A stretch of DNA of 6,833 nucleotides from Nitrospiraceae bacterium (GCA_014534095.1 JACVSD010000090.1:1-6833), one strand, 5' to 3'. Numbered from the stretch's first letter, positions 1 through 6,094 are shown. The notes: a model not told the origin generated them from the sequence alone. A program made the numbers and translations.

Positions 1-193
1 CCCGATGTCGTCGCGATCGGATCTGGATGTCACGTGCGAGCGTCGCCAAGTCACGGGTCGAGAGATCACGTTCGCGAAGATGCACGGCGGTAATACCGCC
101 GGAGAACGCCTCTTCGAGCACGGCCGGGAGAGAACGGTCGCCAATTTGATGACGATCCGTCACCAAGAGGATGCGGAAGTTCACAGATGGCAT
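1..193 (-). CDS. thiE: Thiamine-phosphate synthase, N-terminal part (cut by window edge)
   Basis: ThiE couples hydroxymethylpyrimidine diphosphate to thiazole phosphate to give thiamine phosphate in the cytoplasm. About 64 N-terminal codons are visible; the rest lies beyond base 1. The protein opens with the first beta strand of the TIM barrel (FRILLVTDR, residues 6-14), followed by a Gly-Gly turn and the strand GGITAVHLRERDLSTRDL (32-49). This matches the family's GGv-x-x-vQLReKd block, with His in place of the usual Gln and Arg in place of the usual Lys. The ATG at 191-193 is the only good start, because an in-frame TAA lies 24 bases upstream. No strong Shine-Dalgarno sequence precedes it. 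It follows thiG at 108 bases on the same strand, which supports a thiazole-branch cluster. The related TenI family (thiazole tautomerase) shares this N-terminus and cannot be fully excluded because the C-terminal half is missing. Confidence 0.85.
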   Translation of the reverse strand, partial: MPSVNFRILLVTDRHQIGDRSLPAVLEEAFSGGITAVHLRERDLSTRDLATLARDIQIRSRRHR

Positions 194-301
194 GGGCGTA
201 TAAACGGTAAGGCGAGCTTAGTGAAGAACGAACCGGTCGGACGCAGATGAGAACCCGGCCGGTCTTCCCAGGTCACACATCATGGCTTGAGCATCTTCGC
301 G

Positions 302-1075
302 TCACAGCATGCCTTCGATAGGACTGCTGGCAGTGGCATAGAGCTTTCTGGGAATGCGCCCGGCCTTGTACGCCAACCGACCCGCATGCACCGCATACTT
401 CATCGCTTCCGCCATAGCAATGGGATCTTGGGCGCCGGCAATCGCCGTGTTCATGAGCACGGCGTCCGCTCCATATTCCATGGCCAGGGCCGCATCCGAT
501 GCGGTTCCCACACCCGCATCGACGATAATCGGAACCTTCACGGTTTCCATGATGATCTTGAGGTTGTACGGATTGCGGATACCCAGGCCCGATCCGATTG
601 GTGCCGCCAGCGGCATGACGGCCGGACACCCGATGTCGACCAGTTTTTTGGCGACGATTGGATCGTCGTTGGTGTAAGGCAGTACGATGAAGCCTTCCTT
701 AATGAGGATTTTGGCGGCCTCAATAAGACCGGCGGTGTCGGGAAACAAGGTTCTCTCGTCGCCCAGCACTTCTAACTTGACGAGGTCCGAGACACCGGCC
801 GCACGTGCCAAACGGGCATACCGCACTGCATCCTCCACGGTATAACAGCCGGCCGTGTTCGGCAGGATGGTGTATTTCTTCGGATCGATATAATCCAGTA
901 GGTTCTCTTTGGAGCGGTCTGTAATATTGACGCGTCGTACCGCCACGGTCACGACATCGGCGCCCGACGCCTCAATCGCCTTCTTGGTTTCGACCAGGTC
1001 CTTGTATTTGCCGGTCCCGACCCAAAGCCGGGATGTAAATTCGCGACCCGCGATAATGAGTGGATCACCCGACAT
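302..1075 (-). CDS. thiG: Thiazole synthase ThiG
   Basis: ThiG condenses 1-deoxyxylulose 5-phosphate, dehydroglycine (or iminoglycine) and sulfur carried on ThiS thiocarboxylate to form the thiazole phosphate of thiamine. The 257-residue length is normal for the family and the (beta/alpha)8 barrel appears complete. Visible landmarks are LWVGTGKY (17-24), the NTAG motif (73-76), [11 protein letters not shown] (97-107) containing the lysine (K100) expected to form the imine with the sugar phosphate, the phosphate-binding loop PIGSGLGI (159-166), and [11 protein letters not shown] (186-196). The ATG at 1075 is preceded by GAGGG at a 6-base spacing, so the start is secure. It lies 57 bases downstream of thiS, its sulfur-donor partner, and 108 bases upstream of thiE. 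Nothing appears broken or missing. Confidence 0.97.
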   Translation of the reverse strand: MSGDPLIIAGREFTSRLWVGTGKYKDLVETKKAIEASGADVVTVAVRRVNITDRSKENLLDYIDPKKYTILPNTAGCYTVEDAVRYARLARAAGVSDLVKLEVLGDERTLFPDTAGLIEAAKILIKEGFIVLPYTNDDPIVAKKLVDIGCPAVMPLAAPIGSGLGIRNPYNLKIIMETVKVPIIVDAGVGTASDAALAMEYGADAVLMNTAIAGAQDPIAMAEAMKYAVHAGRLAYKAGRIPRKLYATASSPIEGML

Positions 1076-1080
1076 GATAT

Positions 1081-1086
1081 TCCCTC
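1081..1086 (-). promoter_or_regulatory. Ribosome binding site of thiG
   Basis: On the minus strand GAGGGA is followed by ATATC and the ATG at 1075. This is good Shine-Dalgarno complementarity at normal spacing, so thiG can be translated independently of thiS. Confidence 0.7.
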
Positions 1087-1132
1087 GCGCATGTAGCCCG
1101 TGAATGGATTACGTCTCTGACGATCGAGTGCT

Positions 1133-1381
1133 TCACGACAGCCTCACCACTTCCGGTCCGAGCGCTCGTGTGCCGCCGCCGATGAAAGTCAGGATCTCAA
1201 CGCGATCTCCGTCCTGCAGACGTTGCTCGCCCAAGGCGGCCCGGTCGATGATATGCAGATTTAATTCAACAGCGACGCGCTCCATGTGAATATCGAGTTC
1301 CTGCAGGAGATCGGCAACCGTGCCATCCCGCCGCCAGGCCCGTATCTCTCCGTTAACCTGGATATGAATCGCATCCGCCAC
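1133..1381 (-). CDS. thiS: Sulfur carrier protein ThiS with C-terminal extension
   Basis: ThiS is a ubiquitin-fold sulfur carrier. Its C-terminal Gly is adenylated and thiocarboxylated, then donates sulfur to ThiG. The 82-residue product shows the ThiS pattern: IHIQVNGEIRAW (5-16), TVADLLQELDI (21-31), VAVELNLHII (37-46), LQDGDRVEIL (55-64) and the tail FIGGG (66-70). Functional ThiS proteins normally end at Gly-Gly (about 64-70 residues). Here the frame continues for 12 more residues (TRALGPEVVRLS) before TGA. Neither shifted frame gives an early stop that would restore a Gly-Gly end. The start is GTG at 1379-1381, since no in-frame ATG gives a full domain. An AGGA lies 9 bases upstream, but it overlaps the best candidate -10 box. 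It is directly upstream of thiG on the same strand. No thiF, thiO or thiH is within the window. Confidence 0.9.
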   Translation of the reverse strand: MADAIHIQVNGEIRAWRRDGTVADLLQELDIHMERVAVELNLHIIDRAALGEQRLQDGDRVEILTFIGGGTRALGPEVVRLS

Positions 1382-1389
1382 GGTCCGTC

Positions 1390-1419
1390 ATCCTATGGGA
1401 CAGGAAATCGGGTTGTCAA
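1390..1419 (-). promoter_or_regulatory. Candidate sigma70 promoter for thiS-thiG(-thiE)
   Basis: Reading the minus strand in the thiS/HhH gap, a perfect TTGACA (-35, plus-strand bases 1414-1419) is followed after 18 bases by TAGGAT (-10, 1390-1395, 4 of 6 matches to TATAAT). Transcription would start around 1382-1384, only 1-3 bases before the GTG of thiS, giving an essentially leaderless message. No TPP riboswitch can be recognised in the 92-base gap. Assigned by eye only. Confidence 0.42.
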
Positions 1420-1430
1420 TCAATCGCCGC

Positions 1431-1459
1431 TTGCCTCCCCGAAAGCAACATTGCACAAT
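1431..1459 (+). promoter_or_regulatory. Weak candidate promoter for the HhH gene
   Basis: TTGCCT (1431-1436) and CACAAT (1454-1459) are separated by 17 bases, each with 4 of 6 consensus matches. A transcript would begin near 1466, a few bases before the ATG at 1474 (or the second ATG at 1480). No Shine-Dalgarno sequence is evident ahead of either ATG. It is back to back with the thiS promoter. Confidence 0.22.
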
Positions 1460-1473
1460 GGCGCCGCGACAGC

Positions 1474-1953
1474 ATGGAAATGCAGGCCAATAATCAACGA
1501 CTCGCCGCGCTCTTTCGGTCCATGGCTGAATTGCTCGCCAGCCAGCGCGCCAATCCCTATCGCGTGCGGGCCTATCGTCGCGCAGCCGATACATTGCTAC
1601 AGCTAGACGAAGATGTCGGAGCAGTCGCTTTGCGCGGCTCGCTGGAAGAACTTGACGGCATCGGGAAAGAACTCGCGGACAAGATCACGGAGTTTCTTCA
1701 GACGGGGACCGTCCGCGCTTATGAACAGCTGAAGAGGCCGCTCCCTGCGGAAATCAACAACTGGACAAAGCTCCCCGGACTATCGGAGTCTTTGGTCGCC
1801 TATCTGTACTTCCGCCTCGGGATACAGACCGCGGCAGACCTTGAACAGCTCGTCCAATCACATCTTCTTCGGACCATGCCGGGCTTCACAGGCTCCGAGG
1901 ACGTCTTGCTCGAAGCCATCCGGCGGCAATCATCACAGCGGCCGCTGGATTAA
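1474..1953 (+). CDS. Stand-alone helix-hairpin-helix protein (PolX/pol beta N-terminal-like)
   Basis: A 159-residue protein matching the N-terminal part of family X DNA polymerases: the 8-kDa lyase/ssDNA-binding domain plus following HhH units. Landmarks are the helix NPYRVRAYRRAADTL (27-41), a first HhH, LDGIGKELADKITEFLQTG (60-78), a second starting WTKLPGLSESLVAYLY (97-112) then LGIQTAADLEQLV (115-127), and a third, LLRTMPGFTGSEDVLLEAI (131-149). K70 falls where pol beta has its Schiff-base lysine K72 (compare GIGKELADK with GVGTKIAEK). The nucleotidyltransferase palm and the PHP domain of bacterial PolX are absent; the frame ends in TAA right after the third HhH. It probably binds gapped, nicked or single-stranded DNA; dRP lyase activity is speculative. 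The start could be M1 (1474) or M3 (1480); neither has a clear RBS. It is divergent from thiS and convergent with ctpA. Confidence 0.85.
   Translation: MEMQANNQRLAALFRSMAELLASQRANPYRVRAYRRAADTLLQLDEDVGAVALRGSLEELDGIGKELADKITEFLQTGTVRAYEQLKRPLPAEINNWTKLPGLSESLVAYLYFRLGIQTAADLEQLVQSHLLRTMPGFTGSEDVLLEAIRRQSSQRPLD
1950..1953. other. Shared TTAA: overlapping convergent stop codons
   Basis: The HhH gene stops with TAA at 1951-1953 on the plus strand, and ctpA stops with TAA at 1952-1950 on the minus strand. The palindrome TTAA serves both, so there is no intergenic space for a bidirectional terminator. Confidence 0.9.
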
Positions 1954-3299
1954 GACACTTTCATTTCCTTGAAAATCTTCCAGCTTTTGAGTAACTCGAC
2001 GGCCTTTTGTAATTGCGCGTCGGATTCTAGCGACGGGTCGCCCAAAGCATCCGTGGGAGGCAGTTGAGGAGGGGCTGCTCCATTTTTCGAGCCGGTCTGG
2101 TCCGGCAACTTGCTGTCTTTCCCCGAAGGATTACCAGGCTTTTGATCTCCTTCTTTGTCGCCCGGCTTGCCGTCCGCTCCCTTGGCCGGTGTCGGCGGGG
2201 CCAGCTTCACGACGATATCCGGCGTGATACCGGTAGACTGAATTGACCGGCCTTTAGGCGTGTAATACTTGGCGGTGGTCAGCCGGAGACCCGATCCATC
2301 CCCTAAGGGCAGAATGGTTTGCACTGAGCCTTTTCCAAAGGACGTCGTGCCCACGATGACTGCCCGCCCCCAATCCTGCAGGGCCCCTGCGACAATCTCC
2401 GATGCACTCGCCGATCCTTCGTTGACCAGGATAATGACCGGCAGATCCTCGAGCTGATCCTTGGATTTCGCGAACCATTCGTCCTTCTTTCCCTCACGGC
2501 TCTTGGTGTAGACCACGAGCTTTCCGTTGGGCAAAAATTGCTCGGAAACATCCACAGCCGCAGTCAGCAACCCGCCTGGATTGTTTCGCAGGTCGAGAAT
2601 GGTGCCTTGGACTTTCTGCTCTCGAAACTGTTTGATCGCTTTGGCGAGATCACGTCCAGAGGCTTCCTGGAATTGCGTGAGCCGCACATAGCCGAGATTG
2701 TCAATCAGCTTCGACTTCACGCTCTCGATCTTGATGGTATCCCGCACGAGGGTAAAGATCATCGGATCCGGCGTCCCGTCACGCTGAATCGTCAGATTGA
2801 CTTTGCTGCCTTTCGGTCCCCGCATTTTCTGAACGGCGTCCATGAGGGTCAGATCTTTGGTGGTATCATCGTTTACCTTCATGATGTAATCGCCGGCCTT
2901 GATGCCTGCGCGGTGAGCAGGGGTGCCTTCAATCGGAGCGATCACCGCAAGGCGGCTCTCCTTCACGCCGATCTGAATGCCGACTCCTCCGAACTCACCC
3001 TTCGTCTCAACTTGCATCTCTTTGTACATTTCCTGGGTCATGTAGGCGGAGTGCGGATCCAGAGTCGCCAACATGCCCCGGATGGCCCCCTGGATCAGGT
3101 CCTTGGGTTTCGTCTCATCCACATAGTGCTTCTGGACCTGATTGAGGACCTCCGAGAAGGTCTTCAGCTCCTCATACGTTTCACTGGCATGACCGGCGGG
3201 CTCCCACCCTTTGCCGATCAATATTCCGCACAGCAGAACGACGGCAATCATTGGGCCCACCATCCATGATTTTCGGCGCGGATGCTGTTCCATAGTCAT
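1950..3299 (-). CDS. ctpA: S41 family carboxyl-terminal processing protease (CtpA/Prc type)
   Basis: A Ser/Lys endoprotease of the CtpA/Prc/CtpB family that cleaves periplasmic proteins from their C-termini. The 449-residue product has a short basic start and a hydrophobic segment, MVGPMIAVVLLCGILIG (13-29), acting as signal peptide or membrane anchor. A helical N-terminal region follows (about 40-95), then a PDZ domain from GGVGIQIG (104-111) to about 185, and the S41 core. The catalytic serine is S298 in GSASASEI, K323 lies 25 residues later in FGKGSVQ, and Q327 completes the expected Ser-Lys-Gln set; all are intact. A Lys/Gly/Pro-rich linker (about 368-422) precedes a final helix (DAQLQKAVELLKSW). 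The frame is open 28 codons further upstream, but ATG at 3299 is chosen because AAGGAAGGG sits 5 bases before it; the longer form would overlap envC. It lies 40 bases after envC in the ftsEX-envC operon, suggesting a role in controlling cell-wall hydrolases. Confidence 0.95.
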   Translation of the reverse strand: MTMEQHPRRKSWMVGPMIAVVLLCGILIGKGWEPAGHASETYEELKTFSEVLNQVQKHYVDETKPKDLIQGAIRGMLATLDPHSAYMTQEMYKEMQVETKGEFGGVGIQIGVKESRLAVIAPIEGTPAHRAGIKAGDYIMKVNDDTTKDLTLMDAVQKMRGPKGSKVNLTIQRDGTPDPMIFTLVRDTIKIESVKSKLIDNLGYVRLTQFQEASGRDLAKAIKQFREQKVQGTILDLRNNPGGLLTAAVDVSEQFLPNGKLVVYTKSREGKKDEWFAKSKDQLEDLPVIILVNEGSASASEIVAGALQDWGRAVIVGTTSFGKGSVQTILPLGDGSGLRLTTAKYYTPKGRSIQSTGITPDIVVKLAPPTPAKGADGKPGDKEGDQKPGNPSGKDSKLPDQTGSKNGAAPPQLPPTDALGDPSLESDAQLQKAVELLKSWKIFKEMKVS

Positions 3300-3304
3300 C
3301 ACAT

Positions 3305-3313
3305 CCCTTCCTT
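3305..3313 (-). promoter_or_regulatory. Ribosome binding site of ctpA
   Basis: AAGGAAGGG on the minus strand, 5 bases before the ATG at 3299. It settles the start against the longer open frame that would overlap the end of envC, and means ctpA does not rely on coupling to envC translation. Confidence 0.75.
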
Positions 3314-3339
3314 CACACGCTACGCGTCGTGATCCATGA

Positions 3340-4524
3340 TTAGCGCTTGGCGAGCCAGAGCAGCGGATCGACTGCTTCTGCACCTTCGCGAAGCTCGAAG
3401 TATAGAGTATTTTCGCCGATCATGCCTGTATCCCCCGTTTCTCCGATGGGATGTCCGGCACTCACCTGCTCGCCGACCTTGGCCAGTATTTTAGACGCAT
3501 GGGCATAGAGAGAAAAGAACCCGTTCGCATGATCGACGATTATAACGAGTCCATAACCTTTCAACCAGTCTGCATAGACCACGGTTCCGGACATGACCGC
3601 ATGGATCAAACTTCCTTCGGTGGTCCGGATTTCGATTCCTTTGCGCTGCACGTAGGTATTAAAAGTCGGATGCTTCTGGCGGCCGAAGAACGAGACGACC
3701 TGCCCATCGGCCGGCCACGGCAGGGCTCCTCGTGCCCCGCGCGGCAGGCCAGACGCACTGGGAGGCCGCATGGCCAACGCCTTCCGGCGAGCTTCCATTT
3801 CGCGCAGAAGACTGTCCACGCGGGACGCCGACCGCTCCAACTCCTCCACTGCCTTATGATACGAGTCCTTTTCCTGGGTGATCCTCGTTAGATAGACCTT
3901 CTTTTCCTTCTGGAGGGATCGGATGTCGGCCAACTTGCGCTCGATCGTCGCTTTGAATGCCATCATCCCGGCACGCGCTTCGGCTCGCTTGCGTTCGGCC
4001 TGCTCCATGTTTGCGACGTCGGCCCGAAACGCGCCGACCAATTCGTAATCTTTGTGAGATACGGCGGAGAGATATTGACGACGGCGTTCAAAATCACCGT
4101 AGGAGTTCGAGGCCAACAGGGTCTTGACGTACCCCAACCGGCCTTCAATGTACTGGACCCGCAGCCGCGCCAGAATGGCATCCCGTCGTTCCTGGATGCT
4201 CATGCGCAACGTGCTCAGCCGAGCCGTAATCTCTTCGATCTCCCGGTCTTTCTTGCGGAGTTTCTTCACCACGTCATGGTGATCTTGGCGATGCCGCACT
4301 AGACGCTCGTCCAGCGATTGGATACCCTGCAAGACCGACTCTCGTTTCTTATCCGCTTCGTCGGCCCGCTTCCGCTTTTCTTCAATTTTATCTTTCAGCT
4401 GCTCAAGGGTCTTTCGTTCGCGTTCGATTTTTTCCGCTATGGGATCGGCCGCGGCGGTCGGATGCGCCGCGCATAAGGGGAGGACCCATACGACTGCGGT
4501 GATAATCCGAAGGAGAGCCCTCAT
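3340..4524 (-). CDS. envC: EnvC-like murein hydrolase activator (degenerate LytM/M23)
   Basis: EnvC is the periplasmic adaptor that FtsEX uses to activate septal peptidoglycan amidases. The 394-residue product has a Sec signal (MRALLRIITAVVWVLPLCAA, then HPTAAA, likely cut near residue 25). A long charged coiled coil follows (about 28-252), then a flexible stretch, and a LytM/M23-fold domain (about 268-394). That domain carries ADWLKGYGLVIIVDHANG and ends LYFELREGAEAVDPLLWL, very close to the E. coli EnvC pattern. The zinc ligands of active M23 enzymes are lost: the H-x-G-x-D motif reads RKGIE (R294, E298) and the HxH motif reads TLY (T373, Y375). Only the middle His (YAHAS, H342) remains. 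It is therefore an activator, not a hydrolase. The ATG at 4524 overlaps the ftsX TGA by 4 bases and starts directly at the signal peptide; the frame is open 28 codons further upstream, but that stretch lies inside ftsX and lacks signal character. Confidence 0.93.
   Translation of the reverse strand: MRALLRIITAVVWVLPLCAAHPTAAADPIAEKIERERKTLEQLKDKIEEKRKRADEADKKRESVLQGIQSLDERLVRHRQDHHDVVKKLRKKDREIEEITARLSTLRMSIQERRDAILARLRVQYIEGRLGYVKTLLASNSYGDFERRRQYLSAVSHKDYELVGAFRADVANMEQAERKRAEARAGMMAFKATIERKLADIRSLQKEKKVYLTRITQEKDSYHKAVEELERSASRVDSLLREMEARRKALAMRPPSASGLPRGARGALPWPADGQVVSFFGRQKHPTFNTYVQRKGIEIRTTEGSLIHAVMSGTVVYADWLKGYGLVIIVDHANGFFSLYAHASKILAKVGEQVSAGHPIGETGDTGMIGENTLYFELREGAEAVDPLLWLAKR
4521..4524 (-). 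other. ATGA stop/start overlap, ftsX to envC
   Basis: The envC ATG (4524-4522) and ftsX TGA (4523-4521) overlap in ATGA, the usual arrangement for translational coupling. A GGAG lies about 10 bases before the ATG, inside ftsX. Confidence 0.85.
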
Positions 4525-5420
4525 GCCCGTCCATCTCCGACGCGGCGAAGGGAGACGAAGCTTCCCGCGAAACCCAACCCCATACCGACTGCCACCAGGG
4601 CCAAACATGTCGAAAGAGGAAAAAAGGACACCATATTCTCGATACCGCTAAACCGGCCTGTAGCGCGAATCTGCTGCCGGAAAAGCTCGAATCCCACCTT
4701 CAAAATTCCCAACGACAGTCCACTCCCACACGCGCCCAGGACCGCCCCCTCCAGCACATACGGCACACGAATGAAGGTCCTGGTGGCCCCGATGAGCCGA
4801 AGGATCTCTATTTCCTCACGGCGCGCAAACAAGGTCAACCGGATCGTATTCCCTATAATGGTGACGGCGGCGGCCGAAAGAATCAGGCCGACCCCAATGG
4901 CGGTCAACTCAATGTAACGAATGAGCGACGCCAAGGCATCAATCCATTCCTGGTTGTAATCGACCTTTGCGACATCCGGCATGCTGCCAATGTGTTCGGC
5001 CCATCGCTTGACCCCGTCGGGAGAACGAAACGCCGATGACAGCGTCACGACGAATGAGGCGGGGAGCGGATTTTCTCCCAGTCCTTCGAGCAAGTGGGTG
5101 TCGGATGGGAATTGCGCCCGAAACTCACGCAGCGCCTGTTCCTTGGAGATGAACACCATGCCGGCCACCATCCGATCGGCCTTGAGCTTGGCCTCCAATT
5201 CGGCCGTGCCGTCACCGGTCGCACGGTCCTCCAGGTACACGATGATCTTGATGTCATCCTGGAGCCATCCAGCTGCGTTACGAAGATTGACATAGAGCAG
5301 GAGAAAGATGCCGACGCAGGCCAGCGTGAACGCCGTCGTGAGAACAGCGACCACCGTCGTCATCCGGTTGGTCCGCATATTCGACCAAGCCTCGTGAAAC
5401 AAGTACCTCAGCCGTCTCAT
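4521..5420 (-). CDS. ftsX: Cell division ABC transporter-like membrane protein FtsX
   Basis: FtsX is the inner-membrane partner of the FtsE ATPase. It transmits ATP-driven conformational change to a periplasmic peptidoglycan hydrolase system. The 299-residue product has the four-helix topology: a cytoplasmic N-terminus, TM1 (about 21-44), a large extracytoplasmic domain (about 45-165; IIVYLEDRA at 59-67, then SKEQALREF and NPLPASFVVTL), TM2 (about 168-192), TM3 (about 220-245) and TM4 (about 267-291). The cytoplasmic loop ARREEIEILRLIGAT (199-213) between TM2 and TM3 is the characteristic FtsX/MacB-type coupling segment that contacts the ATPase. It overlaps ftsE upstream and envC downstream by 4 bases each. 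No clear Shine-Dalgarno is visible before its ATG, consistent with reinitiation after ftsE. The length and the basic C-terminus are normal. Confidence 0.96.
   Translation of the reverse strand: MRRLRYLFHEAWSNMRTNRMTTVVAVLTTAFTLACVGIFLLLYVNLRNAAGWLQDDIKIIVYLEDRATGDGTAELEAKLKADRMVAGMVFISKEQALREFRAQFPSDTHLLEGLGENPLPASFVVTLSSAFRSPDGVKRWAEHIGSMPDVAKVDYNQEWIDALASLIRYIELTAIGVGLILSAAAVTIIGNTIRLTLFARREEIEILRLIGATRTFIRVPYVLEGAVLGACGSGLSLGILKVGFELFRQQIRATGRFSGIENMVSFFPLSTCLALVAVGMGLGFAGSFVSLRRVGDGRA
5417..5420 (-). other. ATGA stop/start overlap, ftsE to ftsX
   Basis: The ftsX ATG (5420-5418) overlaps the ftsE TGA (5419-5417). The minus-strand bases just upstream lack a purine-rich ribosome binding site, so ftsX synthesis probably depends on translation of ftsE. 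Confidence 0.85.
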
Positions 5421-6094
5421 ACACCGACCCGTGGTGTGTGCGTCATCACGCCCTGCGCGAGGGATATGACGCGGCGATTGACCTGAGCCATGACTCGCGG
5501 ATCGTGCGTCGCCACAATGACCGTGGTCCCTCTGGCATTGATCAGCTTGAACAGTTCGATAATCTCCGCAGTCCGTTCCGGATCCAGATTGCCCGTGGGT
5601 TCATCGGCCAATAGCACGATCGGTCCGTTGACGATTGCCCGGGCGATGCACACCCGTTGCTGTTCCCCGGCGGACAAACGGGCGGGCGGTTGTTCCCGTT
5701 TATGTTCCACGCCCACTGCCCTGAGCGCCTCCGTGACTTTCCGGCGGATATCCGCGGTCGGCGCGCCCTGAACGACGAGTGGCAGGGCCACATTTTCAAA
5801 GACTGACTTTTTCTGAAGGAGCCGGAAATCCTGAAAGACCGTGCCGACTCTTCTGCGCAAATAGGGCACCTCAGACGGCTTCAGCTTCGTAAGATTCTTG
5901 CCCTGGACGAAAATCTGCCCCTCATCGGGCTGTTCCGCGCCGATGAACATCCGCAAGAGCGTCGATTTGCCGGCTCCGCTGGGGCCCATCAAAATCACAA
6001 AGTCGCCCTTCTCGATCTCCAGCGTGACGTCCGATAAGGCGGGGCGGCCGTTGTAGAATTTGGAAACATGGATCATTTGGATGATGGCGTCCAT
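5417..6094 (-). CDS. ftsE: Cell division ATP-binding protein FtsE
   Basis: FtsE is the cytoplasmic ABC ATPase that drives FtsX and, through it, EnvC-dependent amidase activation at the division site. The 225-residue product is complete. It shows an A-loop region (HVSKFYNGRPAL, 9-20), Walker A GPSGAGKST (37-45, K43), Q-loop VFQDFRLL (86-93), ABC signature LSAGEQQR (140-147), Walker B IVLLADEP with catalytic E165 (159-166), D-loop GNLD (168-171) and H-loop H197 in ATHD. The segment SEVPYLRRRVGTVFQDF is typical of FtsE. The signature has Ala where the consensus has Gly (LSGGEQQR), a tolerated variant. The ATG at 6094 is used, with GAGGG about 13 bases upstream, a long spacing. M7 (ATG at 6076) aligns with the E. 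coli start and is an alternative. It is 23 bases after yraN and overlaps ftsX by 4 bases. Confidence 0.97.
   Translation of the reverse strand: MDAIIQMIHVSKFYNGRPALSDVTLEIEKGDFVILMGPSGAGKSTLLRMFIGAEQPDEGQIFVQGKNLTKLKPSEVPYLRRRVGTVFQDFRLLQKKSVFENVALPLVVQGAPTADIRRKVTEALRAVGVEHKREQPPARLSAGEQQRVCIARAIVNGPIVLLADEPTGNLDPERTAEIIELFKLINARGTTVIVATHDPRVMAQVNRRVISLAQGVMTHTPRVGV

Noticed and set aside
218..283. A 21-codon frame starting ATGATG in the thiG-thiE gap, considered as a leader peptide or a longer thiE start
   Set aside because: It ends in TAA before the thiE ATG and has no ribosome binding site, no regulatory codon run and no clear attenuator hairpin.
194..301. Possible hairpin from the two ACCGG/CCGGT-like segments between thiG and thiE
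   Set aside because: Only about 5-6 pairs around a large loop, with no T-run. It is not a credible terminator or riboswitch.
287..775. Plus-strand open frame opposite thiG
   Set aside because: It is antisense to an intact ThiG, with composition rich in His, Arg and Gly and no family resemblance.
1382..1473. TPP riboswitch upstream of thiS
   Set aside because: No THI-box core (CUGAGA or GAACCUGAUC-like) was recognised, and the gap is short and largely taken by the candidate promoters.
2538..3269. A 243-codon open frame on the plus strand opposite ctpA
   Set aside because: It lies entirely antisense to a clearly conserved S41 protease, has no recognisable domain and no ribosome binding site, and is typical of a GC-rich shadow frame.
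3300..3383. Longer ctpA form starting at 3383
   Set aside because: It would overlap the end of envC, and its first 28 codons precede the strong ribosome binding site and the hydrophobic anchor.
4525..4608. Longer envC form starting at 4608
   Set aside because: It would put 28 Arg/Gly-rich residues before an otherwise normal signal peptide and overlap ftsX by 88 bases. The ATGA start fits better.
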